From Bacteroidales bacterium (lineage in GTDB: Bacteria; Bacteroidota; Bacteroidia; Bacteroidales; UBA10428): DNA of 26,757 nt. Shown here piece after piece: positions 1-8,441 of the stretch. A program made the translations under genes and the position numbers. The notes beneath the pieces are model-generated. The model worked only from the letters and a program-made list of their open reading frames with translations. It did no database searches and had not been told where the DNA came from. The stretch is taken from NCBI GenBank assembly GCA_016926235.1, contig JAFGOZ010000266.1, forward strand, positions 1 through 26,757. The letters run 5' to 3'. Position 1 is the stretch's first letter, and every line of letters begins with the position of its first letter.

Positions 1-19
1 CTTCTTTAATTCGATTCAT
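1..19 (-). CDS. Start of a leftward gene, possibly a small XRE-type regulator (partial)
   Basis: On the minus strand an ATG at 19 opens a frame reading MNRIKE before the window ends. Only six codons are visible, so the product cannot be established. From general knowledge, small XRE-family DNA-binding proteins of Bacteroidota often begin with this peptide, and that is the only basis for the suggestion. A promoter-like element lies just upstream at 48-55, which supports a real start. Confidence 0.3.
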
Positions 20-47
20 TTTTATCAAATTATTTTCAGCTAAAATA

Positions 48-74
48 CAAATTTATCTCATAAAACAAGATAAA
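48..74 (-). promoter_or_regulatory. Putative promoter and overlapping inverted repeat for the leftward gene
   Basis: Read on the minus strand, 55-48 is TAAATTTG, a full match to the Bacteroidota -7 consensus TAnnTTTG. It would place the transcript start about 22 nt before the ATG at 19. No clear -33 TTTG is present at the right distance. An inverted repeat, TTTATCT (52-58) and AGATAAA (68-74) with a 9-nt gap, overlaps the element and could be an operator. The assignment rests on consensus matching only. Confidence 0.35.
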
Positions 75-703
75 ATTATCAAGTTGCTGTGAGTGCGTGG
101 GCAAAATTGCACTCTTTGGCAAAGCTTTGGTTGCAGCGTTGGCTCGTGGGGCTTTGGCAATGTGTGCAATGTGGGTGGGGTTTCTTTCTTTTTTTGCGGG
201 GGGAAGAAAAAAACAAAATAAATTTCCATCAAATTTGCGCTGTCCTGTCAAAAAGCTAAATCCTTTCTTATTTCAATTTTATCACTATTGTATCTGTCTG
301 GTCGTCTGTCTTTTTACACTTGTTGCCAAACATTATAATAAACGCAGTTGTTTTTATCCATATTATAGCGCAATGTTTTTTTCATCGTTACTATCTGATG
401 TAACGAAGATATCAAAAAAAAATTTATTTCGCAGCTTCAAAATGCTTAAAATAAAAGCAGGTGTTTTTATCCTTCGTTTTTTAACAAAAAGCACAACTTT
501 TTGTACCCCCCTAAAAGTTCCATTATCCTTGCATTACAAAAAAAGCACAACTAAAATTACCTCTAAAATACCCGTCGTAACTGAAAATAGAAAATTTTAT
601 TATTTGTCAGGTTTTATTGCTGTCTTGAACAGGTTTCCTAAAATAATAACTTGATTATTTTGAAAACATAGTTTAACTTACAGTTTTTTATAAATAATCA
701 GTT
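75..703. other. Non-coding stretch with a G-rich block and short direct repeats
   Basis: I see no convincing gene here. The part from about 91 to 225 is strongly G-rich on the plus strand and differs sharply from the AT-rich surroundings. It ends in a T-run, G-run, A-run sequence. Further on, a 16-mer GCAGTTGTTTTTATCC at 344-359 recurs with one mismatch at 457-472. The 13-mer AAAAAGCACAACT occurs at 486-498 and 540-552. Open frames crossing the region on both strands have no family signature and unusual composition, so I treat them as chance. Confidence 0.5.
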
Positions 704-2917
704 ATGAAAAAATATACAGGAGCGATTCTCCTTACCCTGCTGTTATCAGGTGGTTGTGTGGTTAGTGAAAACACATCCCAGCCGGTAAAGAAAACCGATA
801 CAGCTGTAAAAGACCAGAACAAACCGGCTATTTATTCTGTAAAAACGGAAACTTTGCCAAACGTTGATAATATAGAGTTTACACTTGTATGCTACTCATC
901 TGAATCATACTCGTGTGAAAGCTATGTAGTGAAAAGTACAACCTGTAAAAAGCCCAGGGCCCTGCCCTTTATGTCACTATTGATACCTATTGGATGCACA
1001 GGTGTAATGGCTGCAAGCGGATTTGATGAGAGTACAAAATTTTTGGTATTCTCATGGGTACTGCCCATTGCTTTTATGGGAAGCAAATGGACCAAAAACA
1101 GTACATCAAGCAGTAATAAGCCCGGACCGGAAATGACTTACTACAGCGATCCTGCGCCATTAAAAAATAAAAAAATAAAAGTAAAGGCCGGAACAATGAC
1201 GAAGTATTACACCTCCGATGCAGGGGGTAAAATACGTATTAATCCTGAAGATTTGGAACTCACGAATTTTACGGCACCCCAGGATGTGGAATTTCAATTC
1301 GCGGTGGATGATACTCCCTTTGAAAATTCCCTTACTATTTCCTCAGTAAACTGGACAAATCCTTATGTGCGGGTGATAGCAAATCAAACACCCGTAGTTG
1401 CTGAAAAGGGTAACCGAAGACTTGTTACAGGGGTTAAAGGAATGGATTTTGAGTACCTGTCAATACTCGGAGACTACTATAAAGTAAAGTGTAATGAAGA
1501 AAATGCATTTATAGCTACAAAAGATGCACAATTGGTATATGCTACACCGCGAACTTTAAATACCGCCGATATTGACTACCGCCTTTTAATAAAAGACTAT
1601 GTAACCGACAAAATAACCAAATGGCAACAACAAGGTGAATTTGAAAAAGATGCTGAATACCTGAACAGGGTAAATGAAGAAAACCGGCAAAAACAAATAG
1701 ACGTTTACACCCGGGAAGCGATCATCTATTATGGAAAAGAGAAGGTAAACCTGTCAAACCCTGCGTTACACAGGTATGATCCCAACCATGAAACCTTTAA
1801 AATTACCTTTGAAAATGGTACTGAAATTTTGTTGCCTGTACCTATAGACGAAGCACCGCAATTCAAAGATAATTTTAAGAGTATTCATATAATAAATCCC
1901 GAATTCGGATTGTATCAAAATCAGTTTGTACTTACCTACCTTACTTTCCGGATGGATGATTCTAAATCATACCAATATGATGCCTCAAAATCCGTTGCAT
2001 ATGGCAAGAATGCTGTTTTTACAGTGAATTTTAAAAATGTGGATATCCAGGTTGACGACGTGCAAATAGCCAAAGCTCAGGATGCGGAACAAAAAACGGT
2101 TAATATTACAATAGGAAGACCGGATATTGATGTAAACATCCCGGAAACGGGAACTAGTAAGAAAAATACCTATGCCCTTATCATTGGCAATGAAGATTAC
2201 AGCTCATACCAGACCGGGCTTGATAAGGAAAGCAATGTAGATTTCGCCGCCAATGATGCTGAAATATTCAAAGCCTACCTGATCAAAACCCTCGGAGTAC
2301 CTGAAAAGAATATAAACCTTCTTGTAAATGCCACATACGGGCAAATGAAGCAGGGTATTTCCAAAATAAAGAAACTGATTGAACTCAGTGACGGGAAAGC
2401 AGAAATATTCTTTTACTATTCAGGACATGGCCTACCCGATGAGGTGACCAAAGAACCTTACCTGATGCCTGTGGATATTACTGGTACCAATGTTACTTCG
2501 GCTATTAAAGTAGAGGATATTTATAAAGAGTTTTCCGAATTTCCATCCGCACGTGTAGTGGTAATACTGGATGCCTGCTTTAGCGGGGGAGCCAGAAACC
2601 AGGGCCTGGTAGCACTTAAAGCGGTAAAAGTAAAACCAAAGGACAATGCAATTAACGGGAATATCCTGGTAATATCATCCAGCACAGGCGAAGAATCCTC
2701 CAATGTATATAAAGAAAAAATGCATGGTTTGTTTACGTACTACCTGCTGGAAAAACTTCAACAATCCCAGGGCAACATCACGTACAAGGAACTGTTTGAT
2801 TACCTGCAAAAAAAGGTTAGTATCGAATCCGTCCTCCTGCTAAATAAAACCCAGACACCCCAGATAAGTGGCAGCCAGGATGTAATGGATGTATGGGAAG
2901 ATTGGAAGCTGAGGTGA
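704..2917 (+). CDS. Caspase-like (peptidase C14) lipoprotein
   Basis: A cysteine endopeptidase-like protein of 737 residues. The N-terminus is a lipoprotein signal with lipobox LSGGC, so C18 should be lipidated. Residues about 86-128 hold two hydrophobic stretches broken by a short polar loop, a possible membrane hairpin. Residues about 230-280 look like an SH3-type strand region. The C14 domain starts near residue 487 (NTYALIIGNEDY). It carries the catalytic pair: H575 in YYSGHG and C625 in DACFSGG. This matches the caspase/metacaspase fold, and the final 110 residues still belong to that domain. The residues after C18 (VVSEN) lack the acidic run of surface-export signals, so a periplasm-facing anchor is more likely. 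The ATG at 704 is chosen because it directly opens the signal peptide. The gene stands alone. Its substrates are unknown, and a regulatory or stress role is only a guess from the family. Confidence 0.88.
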   Translation: MKKYTGAILLTLLLSGGCVVSENTSQPVKKTDTAVKDQNKPAIYSVKTETLPNVDNIEFTLVCYSSESYSCESYVVKSTTCKKPRALPFMSLLIPIGCTGVMAASGFDESTKFLVFSWVLPIAFMGSKWTKNSTSSSNKPGPEMTYYSDPAPLKNKKIKVKAGTMTKYYTSDAGGKIRINPEDLELTNFTAPQDVEFQFAVDDTPFENSLTISSVNWTNPYVRVIANQTPVVAEKGNRRLVTGVKGMDFEYLSILGDYYKVKCNEENAFIATKDAQLVYATPRTLNTADIDYRLLIKDYVTDKITKWQQQGEFEKDAEYLNRVNEENRQKQIDVYTREAIIYYGKEKVNLSNPALHRYDPNHETFKITFENGTEILLPVPIDEAPQFKDNFKSIHIINPEFGLYQNQFVLTYLTFRMDDSKSYQYDASKSVAYGKNAVFTVNFKNVDIQVDDVQIAKAQDAEQKTVNITIGRPDIDVNIPETGTSKKNTYALIIGNEDYSSYQTGLDKESNVDFAANDAEIFKAYLIKTLGVPEKNINLLVNATYGQMKQGISKIKKLIELSDGKAEIFFYYSGHGLPDEVTKEPYLMPVDITGTNVTSAIKVEDIYKEFSEFPSARVVVILDACFSGGARNQGLVALKAVKVKPKDNAINGNILVISSSTGEESSNVYKEKMHGLFTYYLLEKLQQSQGNITYKELFDYLQKKVSIESVLLLNKTQTPQISGSQDVMDVWEDWKLR

Positions 2918-3222
2918 GGTTAAAGTTTTTGCTTTCAGCGATCAGCTGTCAGCTTTTAGCAGCAATGGACTGAATTTTTTGGGTTAGTTGAGAAAGACAC
3001 GGTTGGTGTTTATGCTTGACATAGTGCAAATCCAACCTAACAGAGTCTGCCCTGAATAAGAAGTTGCACTAAGGTATTGTCCATTTACCATAGAGTTCTG
3101 TATGTGTTCGATGAAACTTTATGAAATATAGAGATTGAAAAAAGCATGACATTCTGATATTTTGTTATTTTTGTTGCGTCACATATTATAGTACTGTTAT
3201 ACACTATTAATGTTTTATCAGA
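2918..3222. other. Intergenic region between the C14 lipoprotein and pectate lyase genes
   Basis: No gene is seen. Just after the stop there is a CAGC-rich stretch (about 2936-2962) with the phrases GATCAGCTGTCAGC and TTTTAGCAGC. It resembles degenerate intergenic repeats. An inverted pair GGTTGG (3001-3006) and CCAACC (3032-3037) could form a weak hairpin. Neither is followed by a T-run, so no terminator is called. Confidence 0.4.
3166..3173 (+). promoter_or_regulatory. Possible -7 promoter element of the pectate lyase gene
   Basis: TATTTTTG matches the Bacteroidota TAnnTTTG -7 consensus. It lies 49 nt before the ATG, giving a leader of roughly 43 nt. There is no good TTTG -33 match at 19-21 nt upstream, so the call is weak. 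Confidence 0.25.
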
Positions 3223-4314
3223 ATGAAAAAAAATCTACAGATCTGTTTGACTTTATTTATTTTCTTTTTAACGGGTTATAATCTTTTCACACAGGTATTA
3301 GACCATCGCTGGAACAGGCTGGTTTTTGAAAATGACGATGCCTGGTATGCAACGGATGAAGCCAAAGCTATTGCCGAAAATGTATTGCTTTACCAGAGAG
3401 ATATTGGTGGCTGGCCAAAAAATATTCAAATGCAAAAACCCTTATCCGATGAAGAAAAGGAAGAACTGAAGAAAAAGAAATCTTCCACGAATGATTGCAC
3501 AACAGATAATAGCGCTACATTCACTGAAATGACTTTCCTTTCGAGAATTTATAAGCAAATACCTGACAAAAGATACAAAGAAGCATTTATAAAAGGATTG
3601 ATATATTTACTTGATGCGCAATACAGTAACGGGGGATGGCCTCAGTTTTATCCCCTGGAAAAAGGATATTCAAGACATATTACCTACAACGACAATTCTA
3701 TGGTTAATATAATGACATTACTGGATGGCTTAATCCAAAATAAATATTCTATTATTCCTGATTCATTGTTATTGGAAAAATCGAAAATTGCCTTCGATAA
3801 AGGCATTGATTGTATTCTTAAAACCCAATATTTCCAAAATGGTGTTCTTACGGCCTGGTGCGCCCAGCATGACGAAAATACATTACAGCCGGCAAAAGCA
3901 AGGTCGTATGAATTGCCCTCACTGAGCGGACAGGAATCTGCAGGAATCGTTCTGTTATTGATGTCTGTCGATAATCCTTCCGATGCAATTAAGGCTTCCA
4001 TTAATAATGCTGTAAGCTGGTTTGAAAAGACAAAAATTACCGGGTCGCGGATTGAAAGATACAAAAATGAAGCTGGCGAAAAGGAAAAAAGCATAGTCTC
4101 CGATTCATTGGCTCCTGCATTATGGGCCCGCTTTATGGAATTAGAAGATAATACACCTTTTTTCTGTGACAGGGATGGCATAAAAAAATCCTCTTTGGAC
4201 CAGATAGGCCATGAAAGGCGAATTAGTTACAAATGGTATTCGGATGCCCCTCAAGAGGTACTTGATAAATACCCTGTATGGAAAGAAAAATGGGATAATG
4301 AAAAGAAGAATTAA
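3223..4314 (+). CDS. pelA: Secreted pectate lyase, polysaccharide lyase family 10
   Basis: A pectate lyase of 363 residues that should cleave polygalacturonate by beta-elimination. The N-terminus (MKKNLQICLTLFIFFLTGYN) is a signal peptide, cleaved near residue 25, so it acts in the periplasm or outside the cell. Family signatures are visible in order: DIGGWPKN (60-67), DNSATFTEMTFLSRIY (about 97-112), NGGWPQFYP (136-144), YNDNSM (155-160), the AWCAQHD segment, and RSYELPSLSG (227-236). These fit the alpha-toroid pectate lyase family (Pec_lyase, PF09492) over nearly its whole length, with no attached carbohydrate-binding module and no T9SS tail. It is a single gene with no SusC/SusD or other pectin gene next to it. 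An ExuT-like hexuronate transporter at 23838 could take up the breakdown products. The family call is firm; the exact substrate preference is inferred. Confidence 0.92.
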   Translation: MKKNLQICLTLFIFFLTGYNLFTQVLDHRWNRLVFENDDAWYATDEAKAIAENVLLYQRDIGGWPKNIQMQKPLSDEEKEELKKKKSSTNDCTTDNSATFTEMTFLSRIYKQIPDKRYKEAFIKGLIYLLDAQYSNGGWPQFYPLEKGYSRHITYNDNSMVNIMTLLDGLIQNKYSIIPDSLLLEKSKIAFDKGIDCILKTQYFQNGVLTAWCAQHDENTLQPAKARSYELPSLSGQESAGIVLLLMSVDNPSDAIKASINNAVSWFEKTKITGSRIERYKNEAGEKEKSIVSDSLAPALWARFMELEDNTPFFCDRDGIKKSSLDQIGHERRISYKWYSDAPQEVLDKYPVWKEKWDNEKKN

Positions 4315-4316
4315 AA

Positions 4317-4456
4317 GGAGTCTGAATACAGGAGTCAGAAGTCAGGAATCAGGATAACTTCTACTTCTACTGCCCCTGCCGCTCCTTAGCCTTAACCTTA
4401 GCCTTTTCCCTTTTGTCTTTTGCCTTTTCCCTTTTCCCTTCTTCCCTATCCTTTTT
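4317..4456. repeat. Composite low-complexity intergenic repeat, copy A
   Basis: A purine-rich run of degenerate AGTCAGGA units (CAGGAGTCAGAAGTCAGGA at 4329-4347) is followed by a pyrimidine-rich run of degenerate GCCTTTTCCC units (CCTTAGCCTTTTCCCTTTTG at 4396-4415). The same two-part arrangement in the same order recurs at about 25150-25250. It fills the gap between two genes. It cannot code for a sensible protein. Confidence 0.7.
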
Positions 4457-4511
4457 AGTTAATAAAACTTAAAATCACGATCGTACCTAAACACTTCTCC
4501 CTAAAAGGAGT

Positions 4512-4519
4512 TAATTTTG
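4512..4519 (+). promoter_or_regulatory. Possible -7 promoter element of the mprF-DUF998 pair
   Basis: TAATTTTG matches TAnnTTTG and lies 33 nt before the ATG at 4552, giving a leader of about 26 nt. The AAGGAG just upstream (4504-4509) is too far from the start codon to be a ribosome binding site. No clear -33 element is seen. Confidence 0.35.
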
Positions 4520-4551
4520 GTATTAATTGTTCCGGTTATTTTTTGAATATA

Positions 4552-7170
4552 ATGGTAACAAACACAAAAACCCTGTTCCATCAATTTGGCGAAAGGGCAA
4601 AGCCCCTGATCCTCGAAAACCGAAAAATCATCCTTCAATTTCTTTTCACAGTCTTCTTTATTGCCCTGGGCATCTGGTTTGTCAAACACGAACGTGCCGA
4701 AGTTAACGAGATAAAGAATTCTCTCGCAATGGCTAAATGGCAGTGGGTACTTATAGGCCTTTTTATTACAGCCCTTTATATTTTAATGCAAAGTTTAATG
4801 TATGTATTATCCTTTGCCTCTTTGCGTAAAAAAGTCTCCCTATTCGATTCGATCATCCTGTTTTTAAAACGAAATTTTATAAGTGTGTTTTTACCGGCTG
4901 GCGGGGTTTCATCGCTGGCTTTTTACTCCGGAGAAATTGAAAGTAAAGGTATAAAGAAAAGCCAGATCCATTTTGCTTCTTCGATATACGGTTTTATAGG
5001 CATACTATCTGTTTTTATTATTGCCATACCGGCTTTTGCCTACTCACTTCTTAAGGGCACGGTTGGTCGTAATGAAGGGATTGCATTGGCAACAGTATTA
5101 CTGCTCATGGGCGCTGTTCTGGGAATATACCGCTCAATTATTAAAAAAGGGGGGATATACACTTTACTGGTAAAATTCTTCCCTGCCTCTGAGGTATTTA
5201 TGAATGACCTGCGGAGCAGTAAAATACACCGGGGAAATTTTCTGCTTACGATAGTTACATCCATCCTTATCGAGATCTGTGGTATCACCCATCTGTACAT
5301 CGCCATGATAGCCCTGGGCATGGAACCTTCATTGTATGCCGCGATTATGGGCTACATTATTTCCGTAATATTTCTTATTGTTTCTCCTTTCCTGCGAGGC
5401 TTTGGAGCTATAGAGGTTTCTATGGCCTTTGTATTGATACGTTTTGGTTTTGGTAATGTACAGGCTATAGCCATTACCTTTCTTTACCGCTTCTTCGAAT
5501 TTTGGGTCCCCCTCTTTACGGGAATTCTTGCTTTTACCTCAAAAATTAACAAAATTCTTTTACGGATAATACCTGCTCTCTTCCTACTGGGATTGGGAAT
5601 TATAAACATCGTATCCGTTTCAACGCCTGCAATTTCTGAAAGACTTGCATTGCTAAAAGGATTTTTACCTGTGGGCTTGATACATGCATCTAACTTCCTA
5701 GTAATGCTGGCAGGTTTACTTCTACTTGTAAATGCAGCCTTTATGCTTAAAGGATTAAGAGCAAGCTGGTGGTTTGCATTTATCCTGAGCACTTTTTCAA
5801 TAATAGGGAATATCACCAAAGCTATCGACTTCGAAGAGGCCATCATAGCATTTTTGGTCATCATCGTGCTGCTTGCCACGAAGAAGGAATATTATATTAA
5901 AACTAACCCAAAGCTTCGGAACGTGGGAATACAGACATCACTATTCCTAACGGCAATAGTCATAATATACGGTATTATTGGCTTCTATTACCTGGATAAA
6001 AAACATTTTAATACAGACTTCAGTCTGCTGCAATCAGTAAAATTCACGCTTCAGAACTACTTTCTTATTCGTAGTGAAAGCCTTGTACCGGCCGGACAGT
6101 TTGCAAAATATTTTCAAACGTCCATTAATGTGAGTGGATTCCTATCCATTACCTTCCTGTTATATACGCTTATCCAGGCATATAAACCACAAAAAAACGT
6201 ATCTGACGAGGAAATGACCCGGGCAGGAGAATTGTTGAATTCGTATGGCAAATCAGCACTCGGTTATTTTAAGCTATATCAGGATAAGTTGATATTCCTT
6301 ACAGAAAATAAAAAAGCATTTATTTCATATCGTATCTCAGGAAGCTTTGCCATTGTATTGGAAAATCCGGTAGCTGAAAATACCGGGGAGATGCAAAATG
6401 CCATCAGAGAATTTGATAAGTATTGCAACCAAAACGGGTTGAAAAGTATATATTACCGAGTACCCGAAGAGTCTTTGGATATTTACAGGACTTTGCGAAA
6501 AAAAAATTTGTTTATAGGCCAGGTAGGAGTTGTTGACGTAACACTGTTCAACCTGGAAGGAGGAAATAAAAAATCGTTACGAAATGCTATCAATAAGGTA
6601 AAAAAGGAAGGGTTTAAAACCACCCTTCATCAACCACCAGTCAAGGATGGGGTATTACAAAAAATTAAGCATGTAAGCGATGAATGGCTTCATGACACAG
6701 GCAGGAAAGAAATTGTATTTTCACAGGGCATGTTTATCTGGAACCAATTGAAACAACAGACCATCATCACAGTTGAGAACGAGGAGGAAAAAGTAATAGG
6801 TTTCCTGAATATTGTACCCGACTATTTTAAAAATGAAGCAACATATGATCTGATAAGGAAAACGCCGGATGCCCCGCATGGTGTGATGGATTACATGCTT
6901 ATAGAACTTTTCAATTACTTGAAAGACCAGGAAATTCAGTATATAAACATTGGATTTGCACCCCTGAGCGGGCTGAACGATCCGAATACATTCGCAGAAA
7001 GATCTATGCAATTTGCCTATGAAAAAATTCGATCCTTCTCACAGTATCGTGGACTGCGTGATTTTAAAGAGAAATTTGAACCCGTATGGAGCAACCGGTA
7101 TTTGATTTACCAGCATGATTATGACCTGTTGAAAATACCTTCCATACTCTCTAAAGTAATAAAACCCTGA
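4552..7170 (+). CDS. mprF: MprF-like bifunctional aminoacyl-phospholipid synthase/flippase
   Basis: An integral membrane protein of 872 residues. Residues about 20-545 contain many hydrophobic segments of the lysylphosphatidylglycerol synthase membrane/flippase type (signatures near FISVFLPAGGVSSLAFYSGE and FRGFGAIEVSMAF-like stretches). From about residue 564 (YGKSALGYFKLY) to the end is the cytoplasmic DUF2156 catalytic domain with GNAT-like folds, including ISGSFAIVLENPV and INIGFAPLSGL. The family moves an amino acid from aminoacyl-tRNA to a phospholipid and flips the product, lowering surface negative charge and giving resistance to cationic peptides. Length and domain order fit full-length MprF. 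The amino acid and lipid used cannot be read from the sequence, and Bacteroidota lipids differ from those of Firmicutes. I chose the ATG at 4552 over an in-frame TTG at 4543. The DUF998 gene follows after 4 nt. Confidence 0.85.
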   Translation: MVTNTKTLFHQFGERAKPLILENRKIILQFLFTVFFIALGIWFVKHERAEVNEIKNSLAMAKWQWVLIGLFITALYILMQSLMYVLSFASLRKKVSLFDSIILFLKRNFISVFLPAGGVSSLAFYSGEIESKGIKKSQIHFASSIYGFIGILSVFIIAIPAFAYSLLKGTVGRNEGIALATVLLLMGAVLGIYRSIIKKGGIYTLLVKFFPASEVFMNDLRSSKIHRGNFLLTIVTSILIEICGITHLYIAMIALGMEPSLYAAIMGYIISVIFLIVSPFLRGFGAIEVSMAFVLIRFGFGNVQAIAITFLYRFFEFWVPLFTGILAFTSKINKILLRIIPALFLLGLGIINIVSVSTPAISERLALLKGFLPVGLIHASNFLVMLAGLLLLVNAAFMLKGLRASWWFAFILSTFSIIGNITKAIDFEEAIIAFLVIIVLLATKKEYYIKTNPKLRNVGIQTSLFLTAIVIIYGIIGFYYLDKKHFNTDFSLLQSVKFTLQNYFLIRSESLVPAGQFAKYFQTSINVSGFLSITFLLYTLIQAYKPQKNVSDEEMTRAGELLNSYGKSALGYFKLYQDKLIFLTENKKAFISYRISGSFAIVLENPVAENTGEMQNAIREFDKYCNQNGLKSIYYRVPEESLDIYRTLRKKNLFIGQVGVVDVTLFNLEGGNKKSLRNAINKVKKEGFKTTLHQPPVKDGVLQKIKHVSDEWLHDTGRKEIVFSQGMFIWNQLKQQTIITVENEEEKVIGFLNIVPDYFKNEATYDLIRKTPDAPHGVMDYMLIELFNYLKDQEIQYINIGFAPLSGLNDPNTFAERSMQFAYEKIRSFSQYRGLRDFKEKFEPVWSNRYLIYQHDYDLLKIPSILSKVIKP

Positions 7171-7174
7171 TGAT

Positions 7175-7825
7175 ATGAAAACCACGGAAAGATATATTTA
7201 TGCTTCTGCCATTGCATGCCTGGTCGTTTGTATTGGTGAATTTGCTTTTTTGTTTATACTGGGAGCCGGTTACCCAGGGTACAATCACCTTAAGGATACC
7301 ATGAGCCAGCTGGGAGCTTCTGCCAGCCCGGTTTCTTCCATAATTTCTGCATGGTGGATAGTTATGGGCTTACTGTTGATTTCCTTCGGAACTGGTTTTT
7401 ATAAAGCTTTTATTAAAAAAAGCAGATCGACACGTCTTGCCTCCCTCATTTTTATTTTTTACGGATTGGGAGAAGGACTGGGTTCGGGATTATTTAAAGC
7501 AGACCGTATACCTGATGGTATACCTGTTACTACCATTATACATGATACCCTTGGAGGGATTGGTGTGCTGGGCATATTGTTTCTTCCCCTGGTAATGCAA
7601 AAGATTATTACGAAAGAAGAAAGACCTTCATTTTACCGCTTTTCGAATATTATTTTTATTATAGGATTAGCCACTATACTGTTATTCCTTTGCAGGTACC
7701 TGCCCGATAAGGATAATTTCTTCGCTGTGTATAAAGGATTGTGGCAAAGAATGTTTATGCTGAACACGTATATTTTTATAGCCACACTGGCTATACTGAC
7801 AATACGGGAAATAAGTAAAAAATAG
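7175..7825 (+). CDS. DUF998 family integral membrane protein
   Basis: A hydrophobic protein of 216 residues with about six transmembrane segments. The segment YPGYNHLKDTMSQLGASASP (about residues 34-53) between the first two membrane spans is the hallmark of the DUF998 family (PF06197), whose biochemical role is unknown. The ATG lies 4 nt after the mprF-like stop, so the two genes are almost certainly co-transcribed. This suggests, without proving it, a membrane or envelope job linked to lipid modification. No catalytic motif is visible. No terminator is seen after the stop. Confidence 0.8.
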   Translation: MKTTERYIYASAIACLVVCIGEFAFLFILGAGYPGYNHLKDTMSQLGASASPVSSIISAWWIVMGLLLISFGTGFYKAFIKKSRSTRLASLIFIFYGLGEGLGSGLFKADRIPDGIPVTTIIHDTLGGIGVLGILFLPLVMQKIITKEERPSFYRFSNIIFIIGLATILLFLCRYLPDKDNFFAVYKGLWQRMFMLNTYIFIATLAILTIREISKK

Positions 7826-8441
7826 AGTAAGAAAATACTTTATATTATGGAATGTTCCTCGTGTGCGGTTTCCTTTGGCAACCATGGTGCGTATTCTTAT
7901 CCGCTGTTAATGAAGGTTTTTTTAATGAAATCAGGCTCAAACATCAGTTGGTAATGATGCAATACATATTGAAGCAATAATCTTGTCTTTACTACTCAAT
8001 TCTTTTATCAGATAATTCTACCTGAAATAATTGGCCCTATGATGAAATGGACTTTAGTGCTAAATTTTATCAAATGACAAATCAATGATGAAGCAAACTG
8101 GGCTTTAGCGCTTCTACCAATTGTTTCTTTCTCCGGACTGCAATGATATTATTTCAATTTATAACAGATATGCTTTCAGGCCTTTCTGTGTAACTTAGCA
8201 GACTTAATAGTCAACTTCGCTTATACTTTCATTTGTATCAAAATTAACCAGAACCATCGGCCCTGAACCTTCATATATTTCATGTGCCATGTTAACAAAT
8301 ATGGTCAGACACTATAATTCTATGTTTAATAATTTGTGGTACTTTAGCTTCACGAAAACGTCTTATTCATGTTTGTCAGAAAAAAATATCCAGTATTTGT
8401 TGCTGTTTATATATATTTATCAACATAAATTCAATTGAATA
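7826..8441. other. Long intergenic region, mostly without recognisable content
   Basis: No gene of normal size is seen. Two short similar stretches, around 8040-8062 (GGACTTTAGTGCT) and 8085-8112 (GGGCTTTAGCGCT), each preceded by ATGATGAA, form an imperfect direct repeat. A 28-codon minus-strand frame at 8204-8290 has protein-like composition and is listed separately. No promoter match is clear in front of the kinase gene at 8442. Confidence 0.4.
8204..8290 (-). CDS. Short minus-strand ORF or gene remnant of 28 codons
   Basis: The frame opens with ATG at 8290 and ends at TAA (8206-8204). It begins MAHEIYEGSGPMVLVNFDTN. The composition looks more protein-like than other non-coding frames here. 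I recognise no family, and a stop lies eight codons upstream of the ATG in the same frame. It could be a small peptide gene, the tail of a decayed gene, or chance. Confidence 0.2.
   Translation of the reverse strand: MAHEIYEGSGPMVLVNFDTNESISEVDY

Noticed and set aside
36..251. Minus-strand open frame of 71 codons
   Set aside because: It is the complement of the G-rich block, with composition typical of a translated intergenic repeat and no recognised motif.
97..654. Plus-strand open frame of 185 codons with a GTG start
   Set aside because: It has no family signature, runs through a G-rich block and then Lys/Phe/Ser-rich chance sequence, and has no signal, promoter or start support.
3001..3037. 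Hairpin GGTTGG/CCAACC as terminator after the C14 lipoprotein gene
   Set aside because: The stem is only 6 bp with a 25-nt loop and no following T-run.
3684..4181. Long antisense frame inside the pectate lyase gene
   Set aside because: It is a shadow of a clear PL10 coding sequence and has no features of its own.
5484..5879. Antisense frame inside the mprF-like gene
   Set aside because: It is a shadow frame opposite well-supported membrane-domain codons.
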